64,000 bases of DNA from Pseudomonas fortuita (GCF_026898135.2 NZ_CP114035.2:3079501-3143500), one strand, 5' to 3'. Shown: positions 17,608 to 26,924, counted from the stretch's first letter. Numbers and translations: made by a program. Notes: generated by a model from the sequence alone, not told the origin.

Positions 17608-18342
17608 ATGAAGTTAGCGAACAAAGTGGCCCTGATCACGGGCGCCGGGCAAGGCATGGGGCGGGCGATTGCCCAGCGCTTTGCCGAGGCCGGCGCGCGG
17701 GTGGTGGCGGTCGACATCAACCTGCAGGCTGCCGAGCAGACGATCGAAGGGCTCGGTGAGCACGCCCTGGCGCTGGCGTGCAACGTCGCCGACAGCGACT
17801 CGGTGGCGGCGGCGATGCACAGGCTGGAAGCCCGTTTCGGCGCCCTCGACATCCTGGTGAATAACGCCGGTGTCGGTTCAGTCGACAGCTTTGTCGACAC
17901 CCCGGACGCGCATTGGCAGCGGGTCATTGGGGTCAACCTCACGGGCACCTTCCTGTGCAGCCGTGAAGCGGTGCGGCTGATGCAAAAGCACGCCATTCAG
18001 GGCGTGGTGATCAATATTTCCAGCACCGCCGCGATGACTGGCGAAGGCCCAAGCCATTACTGCGCGGCCAAAGCCGGCGTCATGGGGCTGACCCGCAGCA
18101 TGGCGCGGGAGCTGGCCGCCAGCGGCATCCGCGTCAACACCTTGGTGCCCGGCCCGACCAACACACCGATGATGGCCGACATCCCCGATGAGTGGCTGCA
18201 GGGCATGCTCAAGGCAATCCCCTTAGGCCGTATGGGCGAGGTCGATGAGATCGCCCGCGCCGCCGTGTTTCTGGCCAGTTCCGACGCCAGCTTCATCACC
18301 GGTCAGAACCTCGCCGTCAACGGCGGCATGGCCTTCATTTGA
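17608..18342 (+). CDS. SDR oxidoreductase, candidate hydroxysteroid dehydrogenase (SteA/SteB-like position)
   Basis: A 244-residue classical SDR: TGAGQGMG near residue 12, NNAGVG, and catalytic YCAAK. The ending SSDASFITGQNLAVNGG is typical. GGGAG eight bases upstream fixes the ATG at 17608. It leads a run of SDR, SDR, SnoaL-like protein and old yellow enzyme. That order matches what I recall of the Comamonas steABCD genes, where two SDRs oxidise the 12-alpha-hydroxyl and reduce the ketone to 12-beta. A 7-alpha-hydroxysteroid dehydrogenase is an alternative. Confidence 0.75.
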   Translation: MKLANKVALITGAGQGMGRAIAQRFAEAGARVVAVDINLQAAEQTIEGLGEHALALACNVADSDSVAAAMHRLEARFGALDILVNNAGVGSVDSFVDTPDAHWQRVIGVNLTGTFLCSREAVRLMQKHAIQGVVINISSTAAMTGEGPSHYCAAKAGVMGLTRSMARELAASGIRVNTLVPGPTNTPMMADIPDEWLQGMLKAIPLGRMGEVDEIARAAVFLASSDASFITGQNLAVNGGMAFI

Positions 18343-18356
18343 ACCGGGAGCAGGCA

Positions 18357-19130
18357 ATGAGCACACGACTTCAAGGCAAGATCGCCTTCATTACCGGCGC
18401 CAGCTCCGGGATTGGTGCCGCCACCGCCCGACGCTTTGCCCAGGAGGGCGCCACCGTGGTGCTCTGCGGGCGTAATCAGGCGCCATTGGAAGCTGTGGCC
18501 AGCACCATTCGCGAAGCAGGTGGCAAGGCCCATTGGCAGGTCGTCGATGTCAGCGACGAGCAAGCCTTTGTCGGCGCAATCGAGGCCGCAGCGCAGCAGC
18601 ATGGCCGCCTGGACATCCTGGTCAACAACGCCATGGCCTACACCTGGGGTGCCATCGACAGCACCAGCACGGGCGACTGGCACGCCAACTTCCGCACCAC
18701 CGTGGACGGCACGTTCTGGGGCACGCGCACGGCCATGGCGCTGATGAAAGCCCAAGGCGGCGGCGCCATCGTCAACATCGCCTCGATCTGCGGGTTGTTT
18801 GGTACGCCCTGGATGGCCGGCTACTCGGCAGCCAAGGCCGCAGTGATCAACTTCAGCCGAGCTGCAGCCAGCGAAGGGGCGGCCAACAGGATTCGCTGCA
18901 ACGTGGTGGTCCCGGGCGTCATCGAAACCCCGGCAACCGCGAGCATGCTGGCCGACGCCAAGGCCCGTGGCAACACCGAGAAACTGATCCCGCTGCGCCG
19001 TATCGGCCAGGCGCAGGAGGTAGCCAACGCGATTCTGTTCCTGGCAAGCGACGAAGCGTCCTATATCACCGGCGCGTGTGTGCCGGTGGATGGCGGGCGC
19101 AGCTCGGAACTCTACACGGTGCTGGAGTGA
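18357..19130 (+). CDS. SDR oxidoreductase, second hydroxysteroid dehydrogenase candidate
   Basis: A 257-residue SDR with TGASSGIG near residue 14, NNAMAYTWG where NNAG is usual, and catalytic YSAAK. GGGAGCAGGCA precedes the ATG. The stop overlaps the next start by one base (TGATG), so the two proteins are likely made together. It probably acts on a ring hydroxyl or ketone alongside the preceding SDR; which position, and in which direction, cannot be read from sequence. Confidence 0.75.
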   Translation: MSTRLQGKIAFITGASSGIGAATARRFAQEGATVVLCGRNQAPLEAVASTIREAGGKAHWQVVDVSDEQAFVGAIEAAAQQHGRLDILVNNAMAYTWGAIDSTSTGDWHANFRTTVDGTFWGTRTAMALMKAQGGGAIVNIASICGLFGTPWMAGYSAAKAAVINFSRAAASEGAANRIRCNVVVPGVIETPATASMLADAKARGNTEKLIPLRRIGQAQEVANAILFLASDEASYITGACVPVDGGRSSELYTVLE

Positions 19131-19765
19131 TGAGCATGGAACCGAACACGTTGTTGGCACGCATCGACCGGCTTGAGTCGATTGAGGAAATTCGTCAATT
19201 GGCGGCCAAGTACTCGCTGTCGCTGGACATGCGCGACCTCGATGCCCATGTCAATCTGTTTGCCGAAGACATCCGCGTTGGCCGCGAAAAGACTGGCCGT
19301 GCGCATCTGAAAGCGTGGGTCGATGCCACCTTGCGCGATCAGTTCAGCGGTACCTCGCATCACCTGGGCCAGCACATCATCGAACTGCTTGACGCCGACA
19401 ATGCTGTTGGCGTGGTGTATTCCAAGAACGAGCATGAGACCGGCCCCGAGTGGGTGACCATGCAAATGCTTTATTGGGATGACTACCAGCGCATCGATGG
19501 CCGCTGGTACTTCCGTCGCCGCCTGCCGTGCTACTGGTACGCCAGCGACCTCAACAAGCCGCCGATCGGCGAGCGAAAGATGCGCTGGCCAGGGCGTGAA
19601 CCCTATGCCGGCAGCTTCCACGACCTGTTCCCGTCGTGGGCCGAGTTCTGGGCCCGGCGCCCGGACAAGGAGCAACTGCCTGATGTTGCCCCGGCCGCGC
19701 CCCTTGAGCACTTTCTAGCCACCCTGCGACGCGGTGCTGCGGCACCGAAGATTCGTGTGCGCTGA
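19130..19765 (+). CDS. SnoaL-like/NTF2-fold protein, candidate steroid dehydratase
   Basis: A 211-residue protein of the SnoaL-like (NTF2-fold) superfamily: an N-terminal helix pair IEEIRQLAAKYSLSLDMRD, then FAEDIRVGREKTGRAHL, and a beta sheet with GRWYFRRRLPCYWY near residue 125. The same fold holds bile-acid 7-alpha-dehydratases (BaiE, Hsh2) and SteC-type dehydratases. Placed between two SDRs and an old yellow enzyme, it probably removes a hydroxyl (C7 or C12) as water. Start 19130 overlaps the previous stop; ATG 19136 is an alternative two codons later. Confidence 0.7.
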   Translation: MSMEPNTLLARIDRLESIEEIRQLAAKYSLSLDMRDLDAHVNLFAEDIRVGREKTGRAHLKAWVDATLRDQFSGTSHHLGQHIIELLDADNAVGVVYSKNEHETGPEWVTMQMLYWDDYQRIDGRWYFRRRLPCYWYASDLNKPPIGERKMRWPGREPYAGSFHDLFPSWAEFWARRPDKEQLPDVAPAAPLEHFLATLRRGAAAPKIRVR

Positions 19766-19774
19766 GGACTCGCG

Positions 19775-20848
19775 ATGAGCATATTGTTTGAACCCCTGCG
19801 CCTGGGTGAGCTGGAGCTGAGCAACCGCATTGTCATGGCGCCGATGACCCGCAGCCGCGCCAGCGTACAGGCCGTGCCGACAGCTGAAATGGTCGACTAT
19901 TACCGCCAGCGCGCCAGTGCCGGGCTGATCATTGCCGAAGGCACCGCACCGTCAGCCGAGGGGCTGGGCTATTGCCGCACACCGGCCATTTACGACAGCG
20001 CGCAGATCGAGGGTTGGCGCCAGATCACCCGCGCGGTGAGCAATGCCGGCGGGCGCATGGTGTTGCAGTTGATGCACGTGGGCCGCGCCGCCAGTTGGCA
20101 AAACAAACCGGCGGGGGCACGGACCGTCGCCCCATCGGCGATACGCGCCCGCACCCAGGTGTTCTGCGATGGGGCCGGCCTGGTCGATACCGATGAGCCT
20201 CAGGCGTTGAGCCTTGAGGACATTGACCGCGTGATCGAGCAATACCGGCGCGCAGCCCTGAACGCCCGCGAAGCCGGCTTCGAAGGGGTCGAGCTGCATT
20301 GCACCAGTGGTTACCTGCCGATGCAGTTCATGGCGTCCGGCAGCAACCAGCGCAGTGATGGCTATGGTGGCGCAGCAGCCAACCGTGTGCGTTTCCCGGC
20401 CCAGGTGTTGGCCGCGATGGCGGCGGCAATCGGCTCGGGGCGCGTAGGTTTTCGCTTGTGCCCGGGTAACCCTTACAACGACATCAGCGACGCTGACCCG
20501 GCCGGCACTGCACAAGCCTTGTGTGAGCAAGTCGAGCCGCTTGGCCTGGCTTACCTGCACATCATGCGCTCGCCGCTGGCCACACTGGATGCCTTTGCCT
20601 TGGCGCGCAGCCATAGCAGCAGCGGGTTGATCCTCAATGACGGTTTCGACGGGCCTTCGGCCGCTGCGGCAATAGAAGCTGGGCAGGGCGCCGCAGTGTC
20701 GTTCGCCCGCCACTTTATCGGCAACCCGGACCTGGTCGAACGCCTGCGTGCCGGCCTGCCCCTAGCCGGTTTCGACCGCAAGACACTCTATACGAAAGGA
20801 TCGCCTGGCTATTCGGATTATCCGACCCACGCCCAGGCGACTGCATGA
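19775..20848 (+). CDS. Old yellow enzyme family FMN reductase
   Basis: A 357-residue single-domain old yellow enzyme (TIM barrel, FMN): SNRIVMAPMTRSRA near residue 15, LQLMHVGR near residue 93, VELHCTSGYL near 170, and FARHFIGNPDLVERL near the end. The usual His-x-x-Asn/His substrate pair reads His-Cys-Thr-Ser, so the second polar residue is changed. It follows the SnoaL-like gene by nine bases, suggesting it reduces the double bond that dehydration leaves (SteD-like role). An OPDA-reductase-like general enone reductase is the alternative. Confidence 0.78.
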   Translation: MSILFEPLRLGELELSNRIVMAPMTRSRASVQAVPTAEMVDYYRQRASAGLIIAEGTAPSAEGLGYCRTPAIYDSAQIEGWRQITRAVSNAGGRMVLQLMHVGRAASWQNKPAGARTVAPSAIRARTQVFCDGAGLVDTDEPQALSLEDIDRVIEQYRRAALNAREAGFEGVELHCTSGYLPMQFMASGSNQRSDGYGGAAANRVRFPAQVLAAMAAAIGSGRVGFRLCPGNPYNDISDADPAGTAQALCEQVEPLGLAYLHIMRSPLATLDAFALARSHSSSGLILNDGFDGPSAAAAIEAGQGAAVSFARHFIGNPDLVERLRAGLPLAGFDRKTLYTKGSPGYSDYPTHAQATA

Positions 20849-20873
20849 ACAGCCGGTTTTATCGGAGGTAGGG

Positions 20874-22739
20874 ATGAACAATTTCAATAACAACGCAAGC
20901 CTGCTGTCCAGTGTTGATCGCGGGGTTGTGCCCCGCGAACAAACCCAGGCCATCCTTGATCGCCGGGCCGAAGCTGCCGCGCGGATCAAACCTGCGGATC
21001 GCTATACCCTGGCGGATCGCCTCGAAGAACAGGCGCAACGCCACGGCGAGCGGCCTTTCGTCATTTATGGCGATCAGCGCTTGAGCTACGCCCAGGTCAA
21101 CGCCCGGGCCGACCAACTGGCTCACGTATTTCATTCCCGTGGCCTGCGCCCCGGCGATGTCTGCGCGCTGGCCATGGAGAACCGCCCGGCGTTTTTCTGC
21201 TGCTGGTTTGGCCTGGTCAAGCTCGGTGTGGTGGTGGGCTTCGTCAATACCCAGGTCAGTGGCCGGCCGCTGGTGCACGCGCTGGAGGCAATCGACGCCA
21301 AAGCGATGCTCGTCGGCGAGGAAGTGCTGGGCAACGTTCTGGCAACCGAAGGCCTGCCGCCGCTGCCGCTGTTGCTGGTCGAAGAAGCCGAGCAAGCGTG
21401 GGCCGGGGCAATGCCTGCACAGGTTGACACCGGCCTGGCCGAAGCATTGGCCAATGCCCCGTGCACGCCATTCCCGCGTGACCTGCGTGCCGACCTGCGC
21501 GCCGAGTCGCCGAGCCTGCTGATCTTTACCTCGGGCACCACCGGTTTGCCGAAAGCCGCGCGTTACAGCCATATGCGCTGGATGTCGACGGGCGACATCA
21601 TGGAAGTCACTCTGCAGACCACGCCCGGCGATGTGTTCTATTGCTGCCTGCCGCTGTACCACGGCGCAGCGGCCACTTCAGTGACGTCAACCGCGCTGAA
21701 AACAGGTGCGGCGATCGTGGTGCGGCGCAAGTTCAGCGTCCGCGAATTCTGGAAGGACGTGCGCGAGCACCGCATCAGCGTGTTCCAGTACATCGGCGAG
21801 ATCTGCCGCTACCTGCTCAACCAGCCCAAGGCGGCCGGCGAACGCGACCATGGCCTGCGCTGCATGCTCGGCGCCGGGTTGACGCGCGAGACCTGGCAGA
21901 ACTGGGTGCAGCGTTTCGGGCCGATCCAGGTGTTCGAGGGCTGGGGTTCTACCGAGTCCAATACCAACGTGGTCAACGTCGACAACTATGTGGGCGCCTG
22001 CGGGCGCATACCGTTCTGGGACAAGAGCAACCTGCGCCTGGTGCGCTATGACGTTGAAACCGACAGCCATCCACGCGACGAGCACGGTTTTTACCAGCTC
22101 TGCGAAGTGGGTGAAGTGGGTGAAGCCCTGGGCTTGATCATCGACCACCCGCAGATCGGCGGCGGCCGCTTCGAGGGTTACACCTCGGCCGAGGCAACCG
22201 ACAGCAAGATCCGCCGCAATGTCTTGCGCCCAGGGGATGCCTATTGGAGTTCGGGCGACCTGCTGCGTTATGACGAAGACGGCTACCTGTACTTCATCGA
22301 CCGCATCGGTGACACCTTTCGCTGGAAGAGCGAGAACGTCTCCACCCTGGAGGTGGCGGCTGCGCTGGGGGATTTTGCCGGGCTCGAGCTGATCAACATC
22401 TACGGTGTGCAGGTGCCCGGGCAAGAGGGGCGCGCCGGCATGGCGGCGGTGCTGATGCAGCCTGGCCAGCCATTTGACCCTGAAGCGTTCTATGCGCTGA
22501 CCGAGGTGCGTTTGCCACGCTATGCGGCGCCGGTGTTCGTGCGGGTGTCAGCGGCGGCTGACCTGACCAGCACCTTCAAATTGCGCAAGGTCGACCTGCA
22601 GCGCCAGGGCTACGCGCCGACGGCGTTCAGCGACCCGCTGTTCATCCGTGACGAAAGCAGCCGCAGCTATGTGCCGTACAGCACCCACGTGCTAAGGCGC
22701 ATTGGCCTGGCCGCTTTTGCGGGTGACGTCAGTGAGTAG
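20874..22739 (+). CDS. FATP-type very-long-chain/bile-acid acyl-CoA synthetase
   Basis: A 621-residue ANL enzyme of the FATP/SLC27 branch: P-loop TSGTTGLPKA (219-228), CxLPLYHGAA, EGWGSTESN, GYLYFIDRIGDTFRWKSENVS (the FATP signature) and a C-terminal SxTFKLRKVDL lysine. The mammalian bile-acid-CoA synthetase belongs to this branch, so activation of the C24 carboxyl of a bile acid is a reasonable guess. GGAGGTAGGG precedes the ATG. It is the third CoA ligase in the window, next to a metallo-beta-lactamase-fold gene that overlaps its end by eight bases. Confidence 0.82.
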   Translation: MNNFNNNASLLSSVDRGVVPREQTQAILDRRAEAAARIKPADRYTLADRLEEQAQRHGERPFVIYGDQRLSYAQVNARADQLAHVFHSRGLRPGDVCALAMENRPAFFCCWFGLVKLGVVVGFVNTQVSGRPLVHALEAIDAKAMLVGEEVLGNVLATEGLPPLPLLLVEEAEQAWAGAMPAQVDTGLAEALANAPCTPFPRDLRADLRAESPSLLIFTSGTTGLPKAARYSHMRWMSTGDIMEVTLQTTPGDVFYCCLPLYHGAAATSVTSTALKTGAAIVVRRKFSVREFWKDVREHRISVFQYIGEICRYLLNQPKAAGERDHGLRCMLGAGLTRETWQNWVQRFGPIQVFEGWGSTESNTNVVNVDNYVGACGRIPFWDKSNLRLVRYDVETDSHPRDEHGFYQLCEVGEVGEALGLIIDHPQIGGGRFEGYTSAEATDSKIRRNVLRPGDAYWSSGDLLRYDEDGYLYFIDRIGDTFRWKSENVSTLEVAAALGDFAGLELINIYGVQVPGQEGRAGMAAVLMQPGQPFDPEAFYALTEVRLPRYAAPVFVRVSAAADLTSTFKLRKVDLQRQGYAPTAFSDPLFIRDESSRSYVPYSTHVLRRIGLAAFAGDVSE

Positions 22740-23820
22740 CCTGGATGCCCAGGGGCACGAATGGCGCGCAGGCCTGCGCTTCCCCTGGCCGCAGCCACCA
22801 GCCAATGGCGAGGTTCAGCAGGTTGCCGAAGGGCTGTTGTGGCTGCGCATGCCGCTGCCGTTCGGGCTTGACCACATCAACCTGTACCTGCTGCGCCACG
22901 GCGAGGGCTGGGTGGCGGTCGATACCGGGCTCAACAACACGCAGACCCGCGACATCTGGGAAGCGCTGTTTGTGACGGTGTTGGGTGGTTTGCCGCTGCT
23001 GGCGGTGATCTGCACGCACTTTCACTCGGACCATGTCGGGGTGCTCGGCTGGTTGACCGAGCGCTTCCGCTGCCCGGTGTTCATGAGCGCCAGTGAATAT
23101 CAGGCGATGCACCAGCTGCGCGCGCCAGGTGACACCAGCACTAGCTGGGCGTTTTACCAGCATTACCAGCGCGCAGGCTTCAACCAGGAACAGACCGCAG
23201 CATTGTTCCCGTTGCTGGGCTCCGCGCACTTTCGGCCAGAGGTGCCCACCAGTTTCCGGCGCCTGAGTGAAGGCACACAACTGGTGATAGGCGGGCGCCG
23301 TTGGCAGGTCCTGATCGGCCGCGGCCATTCGCCCGAACATGCCTGCCTGTACTGCGCCGAGGACGGCCTGTTGATTTCCGGTGACCAGGTGCTGCCGCGC
23401 ATCACCTCCAGTGTCTGCGTGCAGGTCACCGAGCCCGATGCCGACCCATTGCGCGACTGGCTGGATTCGGTCGAGCGCTTGCGGGAGGTGCCCGATAGCG
23501 TGCTGGTGCTACCGGCGCATGAACGGCCGTTTTACAACCTGCATCTGCGCCTTGATCAACTGCGCGCGCACCACCTGGGGCACTTGCAGCAACTGTTGGC
23601 CGCCTGCACCGCGCCGCGCAGTGCCGTGGAGCTGATGGCCGAGCTGTTTCCGAAGGTGAAGGGGCGCTTCGATGAATTGATGGCGATTGGCGAGACCCTG
23701 GCGCATGTCAATTACCTGATTGCGCAGGGGCAACTGGTGCGTGAAGAAACAGCCGGCGTGTTCCGCTACGGGCGCACGCCCGAGGGTGTCAACGTTCAGT
23801 CGGTGCTAGGGCAGCTGTGA
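22732..23820 (+). CDS. Metallo-beta-lactamase-fold hydrolase
   Basis: A 362-residue protein with the HxHxDH metal motif THFHSDH (H96, H98, D100, H101), a later GRGHSPEHACLY histidine, and GDQVLPR, all typical of the glyoxalase II/lactonase group; a C-terminal alpha domain (LPAHERPFYNL onward) resembles LACTB2-type enzymes. The start is taken as the GTG at 22732 overlapping the ligase stop, since the ATG at 22702 lies within the ligase. Its reaction is unknown: a thioesterase (salvaging CoA from stalled steroid acyl-CoA) or a lactonase are the reasonable options. Confidence 0.75.
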   Translation: MSSLDAQGHEWRAGLRFPWPQPPANGEVQQVAEGLLWLRMPLPFGLDHINLYLLRHGEGWVAVDTGLNNTQTRDIWEALFVTVLGGLPLLAVICTHFHSDHVGVLGWLTERFRCPVFMSASEYQAMHQLRAPGDTSTSWAFYQHYQRAGFNQEQTAALFPLLGSAHFRPEVPTSFRRLSEGTQLVIGGRRWQVLIGRGHSPEHACLYCAEDGLLISGDQVLPRITSSVCVQVTEPDADPLRDWLDSVERLREVPDSVLVLPAHERPFYNLHLRLDQLRAHHLGHLQQLLAACTAPRSAVELMAELFPKVKGRFDELMAIGETLAHVNYLIAQGQLVREETAGVFRYGRTPEGVNVQSVLGQL

Positions 23821-23891
23821 GTGGGCTGAGGCTAACGAGTGGTGTTCTTGCACTTTTGCGCGACCGTCAGGTCGTTAATCGGAGAGGCAGT

Positions 23892-25568
23892 GTGACTAAT
23901 AAAAACAACAAATATGGTGCTGGCCCAGCTGTATCGGGTTTCGAATTATCGGGTCTGGTGGTGGCAACCGCATTGGTTTGCACACCCGCATGGTCTGGTG
24001 AAACGATCGAGTTCGACAACGGCACGACAATCGACTGGACGGTGACCACCAGCTACGGCCTGGGGGTTCGCCTGTCGAACCCGTCAAGCAAACTGTTGAC
24101 ACCCAACGCCGATGATGGCGATCGCAACTTCGACAAGGGCAGCCTGGTGACCAACCGGATCGGCGCCCTGGCCGAGATGATCGTGCGCAAGGACAACTAC
24201 GGCGGGGTGCTGCGCGCCAGTACCTTCTACGATGATGTTTACCATCGTTCCAACGACAACGACTCACCGGGCACGGTCAACAAGGCTGGCGACCATAACG
24301 AGTTCACCAGCGACACCAAATATTACAGCGGCGGGCGCAGCAAGTTCCTCGATGCTTATGTGTTCAGCGGCTGGCGCTTTGACAATGGTTCGATGCTCGA
24401 TGTGAAGGCCGGGCGCCATATCGAGTCGTGGGGCGAAAGCTTGTTCTACCCCGGCGTCAGTGGTGTACAGAACCCGTCCGATGCGGTCAAGGCCGCGCAG
24501 CCCGGGGTCGAGGTCAAGGAAGTGCTGTTGCCGGTCGGCCAGGTGTCGGCGTCGTATCGCTTGAACCCGCAGTGGACCTTGGGCGCTTACGTGCAATACG
24601 AATGGATGGGCACGGAATTGCCGCCGGTGGGCAGCTACCTGTCCACCAGCGATGTGGTCGGGCCAGGACGAGAATTTCTCATCGGGGCCAATGGTACGCG
24701 CATCAACTACCAGGGCACCGATGAACCGCGTGACAGCGGTCAGTGGGGGGCTCAGATACGCTTTCGACCCGTGCCCGCCCTGGAACTGTCATTGTTTCAT
24801 GTCAATTATCATGACAAGAACCCAGCCACTGCCCTGGTGGGTTACCGGGCCGTCCCGGCCGGGCCAGGCGTGTTCTTCGGCACGCCAGATGGCTACCGCA
24901 TTACCTACTTTGAAGACATTAAGCTGACCGGGATCAGTGCCTCGACCAAAATCGGCGAGACCCAGATCGGTGGCGAGTGGTCGTATCGCGACGGTGCTCC
25001 AGTGATGGTCAACACCGGCCTTGGCCCCACGCCTGCGCGTGGCAAGGGCCAGCAAATGCAATTGTCGGCGATCCGTATTCTGGGTGACCGGCCTTGGGCG
25101 AGCCAGACCTCGCTTACCGCCGAGATCGTGCATGTGCGTGTCGACAGCGTGGACGAAGCCTCGGCCGCGCCGAACCTGCTGGGTTTAGGCAACAGCCTGA
25201 TTCCGTCCATGCGGCCGCTGGTGCAACCGTCCGACGACTACACCTACAAGACCTCGACTGGCTGGCGCAGCAAGACTGCCAGTGCCTACACCCTGGGTGC
25301 GTCTTTCAGCTACCCGGGCGTGTTCGAAGGCTGGGACCTGGAAGTGCCGGTGAACTTCTCCAACGTGTTCAGTGGTGCCACGCCGATGGCCGGGACCATC
25401 TCCGGGTTGCAGGGTGATCGCCGGTTGAGCCTGGGCGCCACCTTCAAGTACCTGGGCAACCTGGAAGTCGCCCTGCGGGTTACCGGCTACCTGGGCGACG
25501 CTGACCCGGTCAAGCGCCTGCTGGCAGACCGCGACTACGGTACATTCTCGGTCAAATACAGCTTCTGA
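23892..25568 (+). CDS. DUF1302 outer-membrane beta-barrel-like protein
   Basis: A 558-residue protein starting at GTG 23892 after GGAGAGGCAG. The signal peptide has a hydrophobic stretch LVVATALVC and cleavage near TPAWS-GETIEF (about residue 38). The body is rich in alternating aromatic/polar strands and ends with a C-terminal phenylalanine (YGTFSVKYSF), as outer-membrane barrels do. DUF1302 genes accompany DUF1329 genes in hydrophobic-substrate clusters, where they are thought to form an outer-membrane channel or carrier. Here the two lie in different transcription units. Confidence 0.8.
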   Translation: MTNKNNKYGAGPAVSGFELSGLVVATALVCTPAWSGETIEFDNGTTIDWTVTTSYGLGVRLSNPSSKLLTPNADDGDRNFDKGSLVTNRIGALAEMIVRKDNYGGVLRASTFYDDVYHRSNDNDSPGTVNKAGDHNEFTSDTKYYSGGRSKFLDAYVFSGWRFDNGSMLDVKAGRHIESWGESLFYPGVSGVQNPSDAVKAAQPGVEVKEVLLPVGQVSASYRLNPQWTLGAYVQYEWMGTELPPVGSYLSTSDVVGPGREFLIGANGTRINYQGTDEPRDSGQWGAQIRFRPVPALELSLFHVNYHDKNPATALVGYRAVPAGPGVFFGTPDGYRITYFEDIKLTGISASTKIGETQIGGEWSYRDGAPVMVNTGLGPTPARGKGQQMQLSAIRILGDRPWASQTSLTAEIVHVRVDSVDEASAAPNLLGLGNSLIPSMRPLVQPSDDYTYKTSTGWRSKTASAYTLGASFSYPGVFEGWDLEVPVNFSNVFSGATPMAGTISGLQGDRRLSLGATFKYLGNLEVALRVTGYLGDADPVKRLLADRDYGTFSVKYSF

Positions 25569-25579
25569 TTAGCGCGCCG

Positions 25580-25606
25580 GCGTCAGGTGTGAGTCAACCC
25601 TGACGC
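25580..25606 (+). terminator. Hairpin after the DUF1302 gene
   Basis: GCGTCAGG (25580-25587) pairs with CCTGACGC (25599-25606). No T-run follows, so a weak terminator or a transcript-end structure is the most that can be said. Confidence 0.45.
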
Positions 25607-25618
25607 TGGCCGCTGTTC

Positions 25619-25636
25619 TAGTCAAAATGGACGATC
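25619..25636 (+). promoter_or_regulatory. Island dyad motif S5 before the second aldolase pair
   Basis: TAGTCAAAATGGACGATC: GTC-N6-GAC intact, last base C instead of G. Ends 71 bases before the ATG at 25708. The -10 region near 25657 (CATGGT) is poor. Confidence 0.6.
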
Positions 25637-25707
25637 ACTCGCCACGGCACCTGTGGCATGGTCGCAAGACAAAAACCTCAAGCACACAGCCTTCGAGTGG
25701 GGGATAC

Positions 25708-26919
25708 ATGGGTCTTAAAGGTCATGCGGCGATTGTCGGCGCCGCGCAATACAAACCCGAGAAGTACGCCACAGCGCCGCGAATGTTCCATCTTGAGCAA
25801 GTGGCCGACCTGGCAGCGCAGGCGCTGCACGACGCCGGCTTGCGTGCCGACGACCTCGATGGCCTGGTGATCAATGGCCCGCACTTCCACGAAGCTTCGG
25901 TGTTCGTGCCGGCCATGGCCGCTGAATACCTGGGTTTGTCTGTTAATTTCGCCGAAGTGGTCGACCTTGGTGGTTGTACCGCAGTGGGTATGGTCTGGCG
26001 CGCGGCCGCGGCGATCGAGCTGGGCCTGTGCCAGGCGGTGCTGTGTGTGATGCCGGCGCGCCTGGCGCCGATGGGCCCCGACGAAGATCCCGGGGCAATG
26101 GCCCGCGCCATGCGTTACGGCGGTCACAGTACCGCCTTTGGCGCGCCAGAGGCGGAGTTCGATCTGCCTTACGGCCACATGGGCCAGAACACCGGCTACG
26201 CCATGATCGCCCAGCGCTACGCCGCGCAGTACGGTTACGACCCGGTGGCCATGGCCAAGATTGCCGTTGATCAACGTACCAATGCCTTGGCCAACCCCCA
26301 GGCGATGTTCCATGGCCAGCCGTTGACGATCGAGCAGGTGCTGGCGAGCAAGCGTGTGGCTGATCCTTTGCACGTACTCGAGATTGTCATGCCGGTGGCC
26401 GGTGGCGCGGCATTGATCATTGCCTCCAAAGAAGTGGCCGCACGTGCACGCAAGCGCCCGGCATTCATCACAGGCTTCGGTGAGCACCTGGCGTTCAAGT
26501 CACCTTCGTATGCCCAGAACATGCTCAACACCCCGATTGGGCCTGCTTCGCGCCGCGCCTTCGAGATGGCCAGGCTCAAACCGGGCGATGTCGATGCGGC
26601 GCAGATCTATGACTGTTACACCATTACCGCGTTGCTGACCCTGGAGGACGCCGGCTTCTGTGCCAAGGGTGAGGGCATGCAGTTTGTTCGCGAGCATGAC
26701 CTGACCTGGCGCGGCGATTTCCCCATGAACACCCACGGTGGCCAGTTGAGTTTCGGCCAGGCCGGCGCTGCCGGGGGCATGTCACAGGTGATCGAGGCTG
26801 TCACGCAGATCACCGGTGAGGCGGGGGAGCGCCAGCTTGAACGCTGCGACGCTGTCTACGTGTCCGGCACCGGTGGCGTGATGAGTGAGCAGGCCGCGTT
26901 GATACTTCAGGGAGCATGA
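25708..26919 (+). CDS. Second Ltp2/Sal-type steroid aldolase (thiolase fold)
   Basis: A 403-residue SCP-x/thiolase-fold protein related to the Ltp2-like protein at 5005: GAAQYKPEKYATAP near the N-terminus, VDLGGCTAVGMVWRAAA, the NPQAMFHGQPLTIEQ segment aligned with the Ltp2 FYGKPI region, DPLHVLEIVMPVAGGAA, and NTHGGQLSFGQAGAAGG near residue 355. In Pseudomonas Chol1 two aldolases (Sal1, Sal2) act in successive side-chain cycles. This one, with the DUF35-MaoC protein next door, is a candidate for the first cycle. GGGGG precedes the ATG; the stop overlaps the next frame's ATG. Confidence 0.8.
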   Translation: MGLKGHAAIVGAAQYKPEKYATAPRMFHLEQVADLAAQALHDAGLRADDLDGLVINGPHFHEASVFVPAMAAEYLGLSVNFAEVVDLGGCTAVGMVWRAAAAIELGLCQAVLCVMPARLAPMGPDEDPGAMARAMRYGGHSTAFGAPEAEFDLPYGHMGQNTGYAMIAQRYAAQYGYDPVAMAKIAVDQRTNALANPQAMFHGQPLTIEQVLASKRVADPLHVLEIVMPVAGGAALIIASKEVAARARKRPAFITGFGEHLAFKSPSYAQNMLNTPIGPASRRAFEMARLKPGDVDAAQIYDCYTITALLTLEDAGFCAKGEGMQFVREHDLTWRGDFPMNTHGGQLSFGQAGAAGGMSQVIEAVTQITGEAGERQLERCDAVYVSGTGGVMSEQAALILQGA

Positions 26920-26924
26920 CCCGC

